A DNA stretch of 55,486 bases from Microbacterium pullorum (GTDB lineage Bacteria; Actinomycetota; Actinomycetes; Actinomycetales; Microbacteriaceae), in NCBI RefSeq assembly GCF_014836535.1, contig NZ_JACSQP010000013.1, forward strand, positions 1-55,486, given 5' to 3'. This document shows, one piece after another, positions 25,273 through 32,997 of this stretch; the stretch's first letter is position 1; every line of letters starts with the position of its first letter. The position numbers and the translations under genes are program-made. A model generated the notes under the pieces. That model did no database searches, was not told the origin of the DNA, and worked only from the letters and a program-made list of their open reading frames with translations.

Positions 25273-28230
25273 ATGCCCATCGACGAATCCGCCCCCTCGC
25301 GCCGCCCGCAGCCACCGCAGAGCATCCGCCGTCGCGGGGCCGGGCTCCTCGCGGTGCTGACCACGTCGGCCGCGATCGGGATGGGGCTGGTGCCCGCAGC
25401 GGAGCCGGCCCACGCGGCACCTGAGTGGAACCCGCCGTCGTCGTACACCTCCACGGACAACGGTGACGGCACCTACCGCGTCCCGCTGCTCAACTCCGAC
25501 GTCCCGGATGTGTCGGTCGAACGTCTCCCCGCCGATCAGAATGCGGAGGGGCGAGACATCTACTACATGATCAGCACCACGATGCACCTGAGCCCGGGCG
25601 CACCCATCATGAAGTCGTATGACCTGGTCAACTGGGAGATCGTCAACTACGTCTTCGACCGCGCCGACATCAGCGACTCCTTCTCGCTCCGCAACGGCGA
25701 GACCTCGTACGGCCAGGGCCAGTGGGCGTCGTCACTGCGCCACCACGATGGCAAGTGGTACGTCGCGTTCAACACGAACAACCTCGGCGGGTCCTATCTC
25801 TACGTCACCGAGGACATCGACGCGGGTCAGTGGGAGCGGATACCGCTCGGTCGCTCGTTCCATGACCCGTCGCTGTTCTTCGATGTGGATGGAACGCCGT
25901 ACATCTTCTACGGCTCGGGCTCCACCAGCGCGGTCAAGCTCAGCGCGGATTTCTCGGAGGTACTCGGCGAGTATCCGCAGATCATCCGCCCGGGCGACTA
26001 CCCCGGCGCCCCCGTCGGCGGGCTGTTCGAAGGCGCGCAGGTGACATTCATCGACGGGCAGTACTACATCGTCATCATCACCTGGCCGCCCGGGCAGGGC
26101 CGCCAGGTGGTGCTCTTCCGCTCCGATGAGCTGCTCGGCCGCTACGCGACCGACGACGGCTCGAACCCGTACGAGGCGCGCGGGGTCCTCAACTCCAACG
26201 GCTTCGCACAGGGCAGCCTCGTCCCCATCGAGCAGGACGGCGACCTGACCTATTGGGGCATGTTCTTCCGCGACAACTTCCCCATCGGCCGCATCCCGGC
26301 GCTCATCCCGGCGACCTGGGGAGAGGACGGCTGGCCGACCTTCGGCAACGCCGGAAGTGTCCCGGTGAACGGTTCGTTCGCCAAGACCATCCGGTTGAGC
26401 GAGGCGGAGGAGCGCCTCGAGCGGCAGAAGAGCATCGTGGCATCCGACGACTTCACCAACGACGCCCCGCACCGCGCGTACATGGACGAGGAATGGTCCA
26501 TTCCGGCCGAGCCGCAGCTAGACCAGACCCTGCTGGGCGTGGAACTGATGAGCAACGCGGGCTTCGAGGACGGCACGACGGCGCCGTGGACCGCGCAGTA
26601 CGGCGCCACGATCGCGCTCGACGGCGCCGGCGACGTCGCCGCGACCGGCGGATCTGCACTGCGGGTCACGGGCAGGTCTCTCAACGGCTCCGCCCCGACC
26701 CAGCGACTCGACGGGAAGCTCCAGCACGGCGTGACCTATACGGTCTCGGCGAAGGTGCGCTACGACACCGGGCCCGACTCGGTGCAGTTCAACCTCGTGA
26801 CGGACGGAGCGCGCGGCGTGCAGGTCATGACGTCCGCCTCGGTCCCCATCGGACAGTGGACGACGATCAGCGGGGTCTACACCGTGCCCGCGAACGTCGA
26901 TGTGGGTTCCCTCTCCTTCGCCGTCGAGACACCGTGGGGCAACCCGCAGCCCGCCTCGTCGAGCGTCTCCTACTGGCTCGACGATGTGTCGATCGTGGGC
27001 GCCGCGCCGCAGCGGGAGCATCCGCACCCGGAGGAGATCGCCCCGAACGGGTCGCGACTGGCCATGCAATGGCAGTGGAACCACGCCCCTGACAACCGGC
27101 ACTGGTCCCTCACCGAACGGGACGGCTGGCTCAGGCTGACCAACGGTCGCGTGGTCACCGGCGATTTCCGCCACACCAAGCTCGCCGGCAAGGACGAGGT
27201 CACCTGGCTGGAGGAGGCGCGCAACACCCTGACCCAGCGCACATTCGGGCCGAGCCAGTCGGTCGAGACGAAGCTCGACATCTCCGGAATGAAGGACGGG
27301 GATGTCGCCGGGCTCGCCGCCTTCGGGCGCAACTTCTCCTACGTCGGTGTCCGACGCGTCGATGGGGTGACCTCTGTGGGCGTGGTCAACCGCGTGACCC
27401 CGTTTGCCGTCGACATCGATCAGCGGGCGGTGGAGGAGTTCCTCCCCGAGACGACGGTGGAGCTCGGCGACGCCACAGAGATCCATCTGAAGGCCGATCT
27501 CGACTTCAGCGCGCGGGCCGGTCAGCTGTGGACGACCTTCCTCTACAGCTTCGACGGGATCGAGTGGTCCCCGCTGGGTGGCCGCGTCGGCCCGCAGGCG
27601 CTGGACGGGACGCTCTCGCACTTCATGGGACACCGGATCGGGCTGTTCAACTACGCGACGCAGGAGACGGGCGGCTGGGTGGACTTCGACCACTTCCTGC
27701 TCAGCGACGTGCGCACCGCGCAAAACCTGCCGCTGGATGCCGATGGGCTCGATGCGGCCATCGCACAGGCCCGCAGCCTCACGCCGGAGACCTACCCGGC
27801 CGACGACTGGGCCGCGATGCAGGCGGCGCTGTCCGCGGCCGCGGATGCCCGCAGCCGGCCCCTCGGCACCCAGAACCAGATTGATGCCCCGACGCGGGCG
27901 CTCAGCCTCGAACTGGCGCGGCTGGGGCTGATCGACGAGGCGGGACCGCGCGTCACCATCACGACATCGTGGCGCTGCCTGGGCGGCACAGCGATGCTGA
28001 CGGCGCGCGTCGACAACGCGGAGGACGTCCCGGTTTCTGTGCGGCTGTCCTCCGACTATGCGGAGAAGGACCTCACCGTGCAGGCCGGTGGCACCGCCGC
28101 GCACGCCTTCACCACCCGACAGACGTCGCCGCCGCCAGGCTCGCTGATCGCGACCTCGACGATGACCATCGGCGGAGAGGAGGTCTCGACACGGACCGCC
28201 ACCCCCTATGCCGGCCACACATGCCGGTGA
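25273..28230 (+). CDS. secreted multidomain GH43 glycosidase 2
   Basis: A 985-residue exported enzyme: signal peptide (about 1-48, RRR before the hydrophobic stretch, ending AHA), GH43 catalytic domain (about 65-400), an inserted CBM4/9-type jelly roll (about 420-585, beginning ELMSNAGFEDG), a GH43 C2-type beta-sandwich (about 600-820, with LAMQWQWNHAPDNRHWSL), a helical FIVAR-like segment (about 825-890) and the shared C-terminal module. The likely triad is Asp79 (SDVPDVS), Asp198 (FHDPSLF) and Glu253 (LFEGAQV). This layout resembles beta-xylosidase/alpha-arabinofuranosidase subfamilies. The ATG follows AAAGGAG. It shares the promoter of the previous gene or depends on the poly-C leader. Confidence 0.85.
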   Translation: MPIDESAPSRRPQPPQSIRRRGAGLLAVLTTSAAIGMGLVPAAEPAHAAPEWNPPSSYTSTDNGDGTYRVPLLNSDVPDVSVERLPADQNAEGRDIYYMISTTMHLSPGAPIMKSYDLVNWEIVNYVFDRADISDSFSLRNGETSYGQGQWASSLRHHDGKWYVAFNTNNLGGSYLYVTEDIDAGQWERIPLGRSFHDPSLFFDVDGTPYIFYGSGSTSAVKLSADFSEVLGEYPQIIRPGDYPGAPVGGLFEGAQVTFIDGQYYIVIITWPPGQGRQVVLFRSDELLGRYATDDGSNPYEARGVLNSNGFAQGSLVPIEQDGDLTYWGMFFRDNFPIGRIPALIPATWGEDGWPTFGNAGSVPVNGSFAKTIRLSEAEERLERQKSIVASDDFTNDAPHRAYMDEEWSIPAEPQLDQTLLGVELMSNAGFEDGTTAPWTAQYGATIALDGAGDVAATGGSALRVTGRSLNGSAPTQRLDGKLQHGVTYTVSAKVRYDTGPDSVQFNLVTDGARGVQVMTSASVPIGQWTTISGVYTVPANVDVGSLSFAVETPWGNPQPASSSVSYWLDDVSIVGAAPQREHPHPEEIAPNGSRLAMQWQWNHAPDNRHWSLTERDGWLRLTNGRVVTGDFRHTKLAGKDEVTWLEEARNTLTQRTFGPSQSVETKLDISGMKDGDVAGLAAFGRNFSYVGVRRVDGVTSVGVVNRVTPFAVDIDQRAVEEFLPETTVELGDATEIHLKADLDFSARAGQLWTTFLYSFDGIEWSPLGGRVGPQALDGTLSHFMGHRIGLFNYATQETGGWVDFDHFLLSDVRTAQNLPLDADGLDAAIAQARSLTPETYPADDWAAMQAALSAAADARSRPLGTQNQIDAPTRALSLELARLGLIDEAGPRVTITTSWRCLGGTAMLTARVDNAEDVPVSVRLSSDYAEKDLTVQAGGTAAHAFTTRQTSPPPGSLIATSTMTIGGEEVSTRTATPYAGHTCR

Positions 28231-28282
28231 GCAGCCCGCGGCGCGGGATACAGAGCAGGCACAACGAATGAAGGAGAAGTCT

Positions 28283-30700
28283 TTGCACACGCATAGTGAC
28301 AGTCGATCGCCGATGAGGCTGATCGCGATGGCAGCGGCCGGAGTGCTGCTGGCGGCCGGTTTCGCCGTGGGTGGCCCCGTGCACGCGGCCGACCAGGAGC
28401 TCATCGTCAACGGTGGGTTCGAGGACGGTTTGCAGGGGTGGTTCGCGAACAACGGCAACGCCACCGACAGCACCACCCTCACCCTCACCGACGATGCGGC
28501 CGTCGGCTCCCAGGCCGTGCGGGTCACCGATCGGAAGACCACGGGCTCGGGACCCATGCAGGACCTGTCGGGAAAGCTGAAGGCCGGTGAGACCTACACA
28601 GTCAAGGCGCAGGTCAAGTACGACGACCCCGCCAGCCCGGCGACGAAGCAGTTCTTCGCCACGATGCACTACGGCGGCGGCGACTACACCAATCTCGGCA
28701 GCGTCACGCCGGCACGGGGGGAGTGGGGCACGATCAACGCCACGTTCACGATCCCCGCGGATCAGAACGTCTCCTCGGCGCGGATCTTCCTCGAGACGCC
28801 GTGGACCCAGAACCCGCAGTCGGCGCCCGAAGTGCACCTGATGGACTTCACCGTCGACGGTTTCTCGTTGGTCGGTAGCCCGCCGCCCGCCGCGCCCTCC
28901 AAGACGATCGAGGTGGTGGGCAAGCTCCCCGGAGAGCACAACCCTCTGATCGGCCACAAGTTCGGCGCGGACGGATACGGCTTCGTGCACGACGGCCGCG
29001 TGTATATGTACATGACCAACGACACGCAGGGGTACGCGCCCAACCCGGCCACCGGGATATCGCCTCAGATCAACTACGGCGCCATCAACCAGATCACGCT
29101 GATCTCGACCACCGACATGGTCAACTGGGTCGACCACGGTGAGATCCCCGTGGCCGGACCCAACGGGGTCGCGCCCTACACGGGCAACTCCTGGGCTCCG
29201 GGCATGGCCAGCAACGTCGTCGACGGCGAGGAGAAGTTCTTCCTCTACTACGCCAACGGCGGCGGATCCAGCAATGTCATCAACGGCGAATCGCCCCTCG
29301 GGCCGTGGTCGACAGAGCGCACCAGCCCGCTGATCACCTCCGCAACCCCGGGTTCCGCGGGTGTGAACTGGCTCTTCGACCCGGCTCCGCTCGTGGACGA
29401 CGACGGCCGCTCGTACCTCTACTTCGGCGGCGGTCCCGCCTCCACAGCGTTCCCCGCCGCGGAGCGGTACAACAACCCGAAGAACCTGCGCGTGATCGAA
29501 CTCGGCGACGACATGGTCTCGACGCAGGGCACGGCCGCCGTGGTCGACGCTCCGGTGGCTTTCGAAGCGGCTCAGGTGTTCAAGCGCGGGGACAAGTACT
29601 ACCTGTCGTACTCGTCTCACTTCGGTGGCAACGACTTCGGTGGCAACCAGACTCCTCAGCAGGGATACCCCGGCGGCGGGCAGATCGGCTACATGATCTC
29701 GGATGACCCGATGTCGTGGCCGAAGGAGACCTATGCCGGGGTCATGTTCCCCAACCAGTCCGAGTTCTTCGGCGCCGGGACCGGTGGCAACAACCACCAG
29801 TCGGTGTTCGAGTACGAGGGCAAGTTCTACTTCACCTATCACGCCCCGACGCTCAACAAGCGCATCAACGGGGACAGCACGCAGGGGTACCGGAGCCCGC
29901 ACATCCAGGAGCTCACGTTCCAGGAGGACGGCACCGTGAACCAGGTGGTCGGCACCTATGCCGGCGTCGAGCAGCTGCGCGACTTCGATCCCTACCGCAC
30001 CTTCGAGGCGGAGACGCTCGGCTGGAGCAAGGGGATCACCACAGCCAAGATCGGCGAGGGTTCGACCGAGTTCGGTCAGACGGCGCCGAACCTCGTGGTG
30101 AGCGACATCGACGCCGGGGATTGGACAGCACTGTCTTCGGTGGCGTTCGGCGACGAGGGTGCCGGGTCGGTGACCGCCAAGGTCAAGGCGCTCCAGACGG
30201 GTGCCGAGATCAAGGTGCGCGCGGGCAGCCAGACCGGACAGGTTCTCGGCACCATCGTCGTCGACTCGCCTGTCGGGGAGTGGGCCGAGGTCACCACCGA
30301 GTTGGAGGGGGCGGTCGGCACGAACGATCTGTTCTTCTCCTACGAAGGCCCCCAGGGTGATCTGTTCGAGATCGACTCCTGGGCGTTCGATCGCGCTGCG
30401 GCGACGCCGTCGCTCGACGTGACCGCGACCACATCGCTGCGTTGCGTGGCCGGCAAGGGTCTGGTGACCGTCCAGGTGGCCAATGTCGACGGTGAGGAGG
30501 TGGCGGTGCAGCTCGTTTCCGCTTACGGCACGAAGGCCTTCTCCGCCGTCGCGTCGGGAGCATCGGCGAGCCACGCCTTCACGACGCGGCTGGCGTCCGT
30601 TCCGGCGGGTGAGGTCACGATGACGGCGACAGCGACCGTCGACGGTCAGCCTGTGACCACGGAAATGAGCGTGCCGTACGGCGCTCATTCCTGCCGTTGA
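28283..30700 (+). CDS. secreted multidomain GH43 glycosidase 3 with CBMs
   Basis: A protein of about 805 residues: signal peptide ending VHA, CBM4/9-type domain (about 36-190, ELIVNGGFEDG), GH43 catalytic domain (about 205-545), CBM6-like domain (about 570-700, TFEAETLGWSKG) and the shared C-terminal module to the end. The likely triad is Asp230 (GADGYGF), Asp366 (WLFDPAP) and Glu428 (AFEAAQV). GH43-CBM6 pairs are typical of arabinoxylan arabinofuranohydrolases. I prefer TTG at 28283 because AAGGAG precedes it by 7 nt; ATG at 28268 lacks such a site and ATG at 28313 is a third choice. The gap to the previous gene is about 50 nt, so one operon is likely. Confidence 0.82.
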   Translation: MHTHSDSRSPMRLIAMAAAGVLLAAGFAVGGPVHAADQELIVNGGFEDGLQGWFANNGNATDSTTLTLTDDAAVGSQAVRVTDRKTTGSGPMQDLSGKLKAGETYTVKAQVKYDDPASPATKQFFATMHYGGGDYTNLGSVTPARGEWGTINATFTIPADQNVSSARIFLETPWTQNPQSAPEVHLMDFTVDGFSLVGSPPPAAPSKTIEVVGKLPGEHNPLIGHKFGADGYGFVHDGRVYMYMTNDTQGYAPNPATGISPQINYGAINQITLISTTDMVNWVDHGEIPVAGPNGVAPYTGNSWAPGMASNVVDGEEKFFLYYANGGGSSNVINGESPLGPWSTERTSPLITSATPGSAGVNWLFDPAPLVDDDGRSYLYFGGGPASTAFPAAERYNNPKNLRVIELGDDMVSTQGTAAVVDAPVAFEAAQVFKRGDKYYLSYSSHFGGNDFGGNQTPQQGYPGGGQIGYMISDDPMSWPKETYAGVMFPNQSEFFGAGTGGNNHQSVFEYEGKFYFTYHAPTLNKRINGDSTQGYRSPHIQELTFQEDGTVNQVVGTYAGVEQLRDFDPYRTFEAETLGWSKGITTAKIGEGSTEFGQTAPNLVVSDIDAGDWTALSSVAFGDEGAGSVTAKVKALQTGAEIKVRAGSQTGQVLGTIVVDSPVGEWAEVTTELEGAVGTNDLFFSYEGPQGDLFEIDSWAFDRAAATPSLDVTATTSLRCVAGKGLVTVQVANVDGEEVAVQLVSAYGTKAFSAVASGASASHAFTTRLASVPAGEVTMTATATVDGQPVTTEMSVPYGAHSCR

Positions 30701-30702
30701 GT

Positions 30703-30734
30703 GCGGGCCCCCGGGCAGCAGCCCGGGGGCCCGC
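30703..30734 (+). terminator. strong hairpin terminator after the GH43 operon
   Basis: Perfect 14-bp GC stem (GCGGGCCCCCGGGC / GCCCGGGGGCCCGC) with an AGCA loop, starting 3 nt after the stop at 30700. No T-run follows. Confidence 0.75.
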
Positions 30735-30764
30735 CGGCCTCGGTGAAGCCTTGTCGAGGCGCTG

Positions 30765-30778
30765 TGTTCTCGGTAACA
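30765..30778. promoter_or_regulatory. LacI-type operator before the WxL-type unit
   Basis: TGTTCTCGGTAACA shares TGTT and CGGTAACA with the site at 22186. It lies between the GH43 terminator and the surface-protein gene at 30885. Confidence 0.55.
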
Positions 30779-30845
30779 TGCAGTGTCACGCGAAGGTTCC
30801 CGGAGCGCCCGATCATGACAACCGGAACGCCCGGTGTTCTTGGGG

Positions 30846-30869
30846 CCGGTCGACGCGGAGGTCGACCGG
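30846..30869 (+). promoter_or_regulatory. leader hairpin just before the WxL-type gene
   Basis: Perfect 9-bp inverted repeat (CCGGTCGAC / GTCGACCGG) with a 6-nt loop, ending about 15 nt before the start codon. It may influence mRNA stability or translation; no known riboswitch is recognised. Confidence 0.45.
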
Positions 30870-30884
30870 AGAATGGAGAAAGCA

Positions 30885-31529
30885 ATGAAGTTTTCCAAAG
30901 GGATGACCGCGCGCATCGCGGTCGCGGCTGCCGGCGGGCTCGTGCTCGCCGGGACGGCAGGCGCCGCGTTCGCGGTGGAAACCCCGCACGGAGATGAGGA
31001 CGTCGAGGTCAACGTCTCGATCGAACCACTGGTCGGCCCGGGGGCGCTGAGTCTCTCGGTCGCGGGCACGTCTTCGTCGCTCACGGAGGTCGCCTCGGGC
31101 GACCCTGAGGTGCGTCGCTTCGACGGCGCCCTTCCGGAGGTGACGGTGACGGATACACGCGACGCCGCCGAGATCGGCGCCGAGCGCTGGTGGTACGTCC
31201 TCGGCCAGGCCACGGACTTCACGGAGGACAGCGGGCAGCCCACCATCAGCGCAGGAAACCTGGGCTGGACGCCCCGTGTGATCGACGACGGCGATGGCCT
31301 CATCATGGAGGGCGATCAGGTGGACACCGTGATCGATGACGGCCGAAATGCGGTCGGCCTCGTGGGTCAGGAGCTGCTGTACGCCGCTTTCGACTCGTCG
31401 ACGCTCGTCGACACCGGAGAGACGTCATGGTCGGCAACTGCGGACCTGTTCCTCAAGACCGGCGCAGATGTCGCGCCGGGCGCCTACACGTCGACTCTCA
31501 CCGTGTCGCTGTTCGAGGACGTCTACTGA
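30885..31529 (+). CDS. secreted WxL-like surface protein
   Basis: A 214-residue exported protein with a signal peptide (MKFSKGMTARIAVAAAGG..., cleaved after AFA near residue 29) and a beta-rich mature part. It resembles the WxL cell-wall-binding domain: RWWYVLGQATDFT, then SAGNLGWTP, and at the end GAYTSTLTVSLFED where typical WxL proteins have GTYTSTLTWTL. The second Trp is therefore replaced by Val. It sits before a DUF916 protein and a small LPVTG protein, the partners of WxL proteins in Firmicute Csc clusters. Probable role: part of a surface complex that helps bind or hold polysaccharide near the cell. Start follows TGGAG. Confidence 0.65.
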   Translation: MKFSKGMTARIAVAAAGGLVLAGTAGAAFAVETPHGDEDVEVNVSIEPLVGPGALSLSVAGTSSSLTEVASGDPEVRRFDGALPEVTVTDTRDAAEIGAERWWYVLGQATDFTEDSGQPTISAGNLGWTPRVIDDGDGLIMEGDQVDTVIDDGRNAVGLVGQELLYAAFDSSTLVDTGETSWSATADLFLKTGADVAPGAYTSTLTVSLFEDVY

Positions 31530-31551
31530 CCCGACGGGTTCTCGCCCGGCG

Positions 31552-31598
31552 CCGCCCAGGGAGCCGGACACCCTCGCGGGTTCCGGCTCCCTGGGCGG
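31552..31598 (+). terminator. 17-bp-stem hairpin between the WxL-type and DUF916 genes
   Basis: Perfect 17-bp inverted repeat (from CCGCCCAGGGAGCCGGA) with a 13-nt loop. It could end most transcripts after the abundant secreted protein and let a fraction read into the DUF916 gene. Confidence 0.7.
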
Positions 31599-31625
31599 TT
31601 GCCTCGATAAACCCGGGGGAGGGGT

Positions 31626-32720
31626 ATGGACAGGCTGCGGAAGGCTCAGGTGGCACTTGTCGGGCGCGCCCTGCTGGCGCTCGGGGTTGCCGTCACTCTG
31701 GGCGTAGGCGGGAATGTCGCCTACGCGGACGAGGGGACCATCACCTGGTCGGTCACGCCGGCGACGGCGGATGGCCCCGATGGTCGGGGCGTCATCGAGC
31801 AGGAGATCGATCCCGGAGCATCTGCACAGGAGCACTTCGCCGTGCGCAACCTCAGTGCCGTGCCGGTCACGTTCCGCCTGACGGCCGCAGACGGCTACTA
31901 CACGGCCAAGGGGCGCTTCGACATGCTCCCGTCCACGGAGCCGTCCGTGGACGCCGGAACGTGGATCGAGCTGCCCCCCACCGTGACCGTCGAACCCAAC
32001 GCGACGGCGGTCATCCCGTTCACCACGACGGTGCCCGACGACGCGATTCCCGGCGACCACGCTGCCGGCATCGCTGCCTCCGTCCTGTCCTCGGGCACGG
32101 ATGGATCCGGGTCCGAGGTCGGCGTCGAGAGCCGCGTCGGCTTCCGACTGATGACGCGTGTCACCGGCGACATCCTCCCGGCGGTATCCATCGTCGGTGC
32201 CATCGCCGACTACCAGCAGTCGTGGAATCCCTTCCTGCCTGGCGCGGCCAGTGTCACCTTCACCGTTCGCAACACCGGAAACACCGGGATCGCGCTGGAG
32301 GGTGCGGTTGCGGTCGGAACGGGGACCGCGGGCTTCCCCGCGGAGGGACAGCAACAGCAGCAGCTGCTGCCGGGCGCAGAGATGTCCTTCGCCGTTCCGG
32401 TGACTGGGGTCTGGCCGCTGCTCGCGGTGCCCACGACGGTGACGCTGGCACCTGACGCCTACGATTTCGGCGGCGCCGCGGTTGCGATGGAGCCCGTGAG
32501 TATTGACCTGATGCTGTGGGCGCTGCCCCTCCCGCAGCTGGCGGTCGTGGTCGGCTCAGCCTTCATCGTGGCGGCGCTGCTGTGGGGAAGGCGCCGGTCC
32601 GCGCGAACCCTGGCCGCAGCCCTCGCCGCAGCGAGGGAAGAGGGCCGCGCCGCCGCGGCTGCCGCCTCCGATACCCGGGCATCACCGCCCCCGCACCCCG
32701 ACAAGGACACGCATCCGTGA
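31626..32720 (+). CDS. DUF916 (WxL-interacting-protein type) membrane-anchored protein
   Basis: A 364-residue surface protein: signal peptide (about 1-34, ending AYA), a DUF916 peptidoglycan-binding-type Ig domain (about 37-160, TITWSVTPA ... ASAQEHFAVRNLSAVPVTFRLTA), a second beta-sandwich of DUF3324/host-binding type (about 170-290), one membrane helix (about 298-320, LAVVVGSAFIVAALLWG) and a basic, Ala-rich cytoplasmic tail. In Gram-positive Csc/WxL clusters such proteins hold WxL partners at the cell wall. The ATG follows GGGGGAGGGGT. Its stop overlaps the next start (GTGA). Confidence 0.8.
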   Translation: MDRLRKAQVALVGRALLALGVAVTLGVGGNVAYADEGTITWSVTPATADGPDGRGVIEQEIDPGASAQEHFAVRNLSAVPVTFRLTAADGYYTAKGRFDMLPSTEPSVDAGTWIELPPTVTVEPNATAVIPFTTTVPDDAIPGDHAAGIAASVLSSGTDGSGSEVGVESRVGFRLMTRVTGDILPAVSIVGAIADYQQSWNPFLPGAASVTFTVRNTGNTGIALEGAVAVGTGTAGFPAEGQQQQQLLPGAEMSFAVPVTGVWPLLAVPTTVTLAPDAYDFGGAAVAMEPVSIDLMLWALPLPQLAVVVGSAFIVAALLWGRRRSARTLAAALAAAREEGRAAAAAASDTRASPPPHPDKDTHP

Positions 32721-32959
32721 TGAGATTCCCCTCGCTCTCCACCGCCGGCGACGACACGGTCACGATCGATGTCGACATCGCTCCTCTGCAAGCACCCGCC
32801 CCGGTGGTCCCACCCGCAGACGTACTACCCGACTGGCTGCCCGTGACGGGCGCCGAACCTGCCTGGCTGCTCGCCATCGCGGCCGCCGCGATGATCGTCG
32901 CGGGAGCCCGGCTCGTTGCGCGCCGGCGGCACAGCATCCCGCGTCGCAGTGGCGGTTGA
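32717..32959 (+). CDS. small LPVTG-anchor protein without a signal peptide
   Basis: About 80 residues. The C-terminal half is a complete sortase-type signal: LPVTGAEP, a hydrophobic helix (AWLLAIAAAAMIVAGARLVA) and a basic end RRRHS. The N-terminal half shows no signal peptide; instead TVTIDVDIAPL resembles the mature N-terminus of the WxL-type protein upstream (DVEVNVSIEPL). GTG at 32717 overlaps the DUF916 stop; ATG at 32720 is the alternative. Small LPxTG proteins accompany WxL clusters in Firmicutes, but those normally have signal peptides. No sortase gene is in the window. It may be a remnant or a single-pass membrane protein. Confidence 0.7.
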   Translation: MMRFPSLSTAGDDTVTIDVDIAPLQAPAPVVPPADVLPDWLPVTGAEPAWLLAIAAAAMIVAGARLVARRRHSIPRRSGG

Positions 32960-32997
32960 CGCGCGCACCCACCATGCTTGTGCTGCCGGAGGTGAAA

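Noticed and set aside
26518..28557. 679-codon open frame on the minus strand opposite the second GH43 gene
   Set aside because: Low-complexity Arg/Gly/Val composition and full overlap with a recognised enzyme gene.
28109..31306. 1065-codon open frame on the minus strand
   Set aside because: It lies antisense to two GH43 genes and the WxL-type gene, has an Arg/Gly/Val-rich composition without domains, and is a shadow of high-GC third positions.
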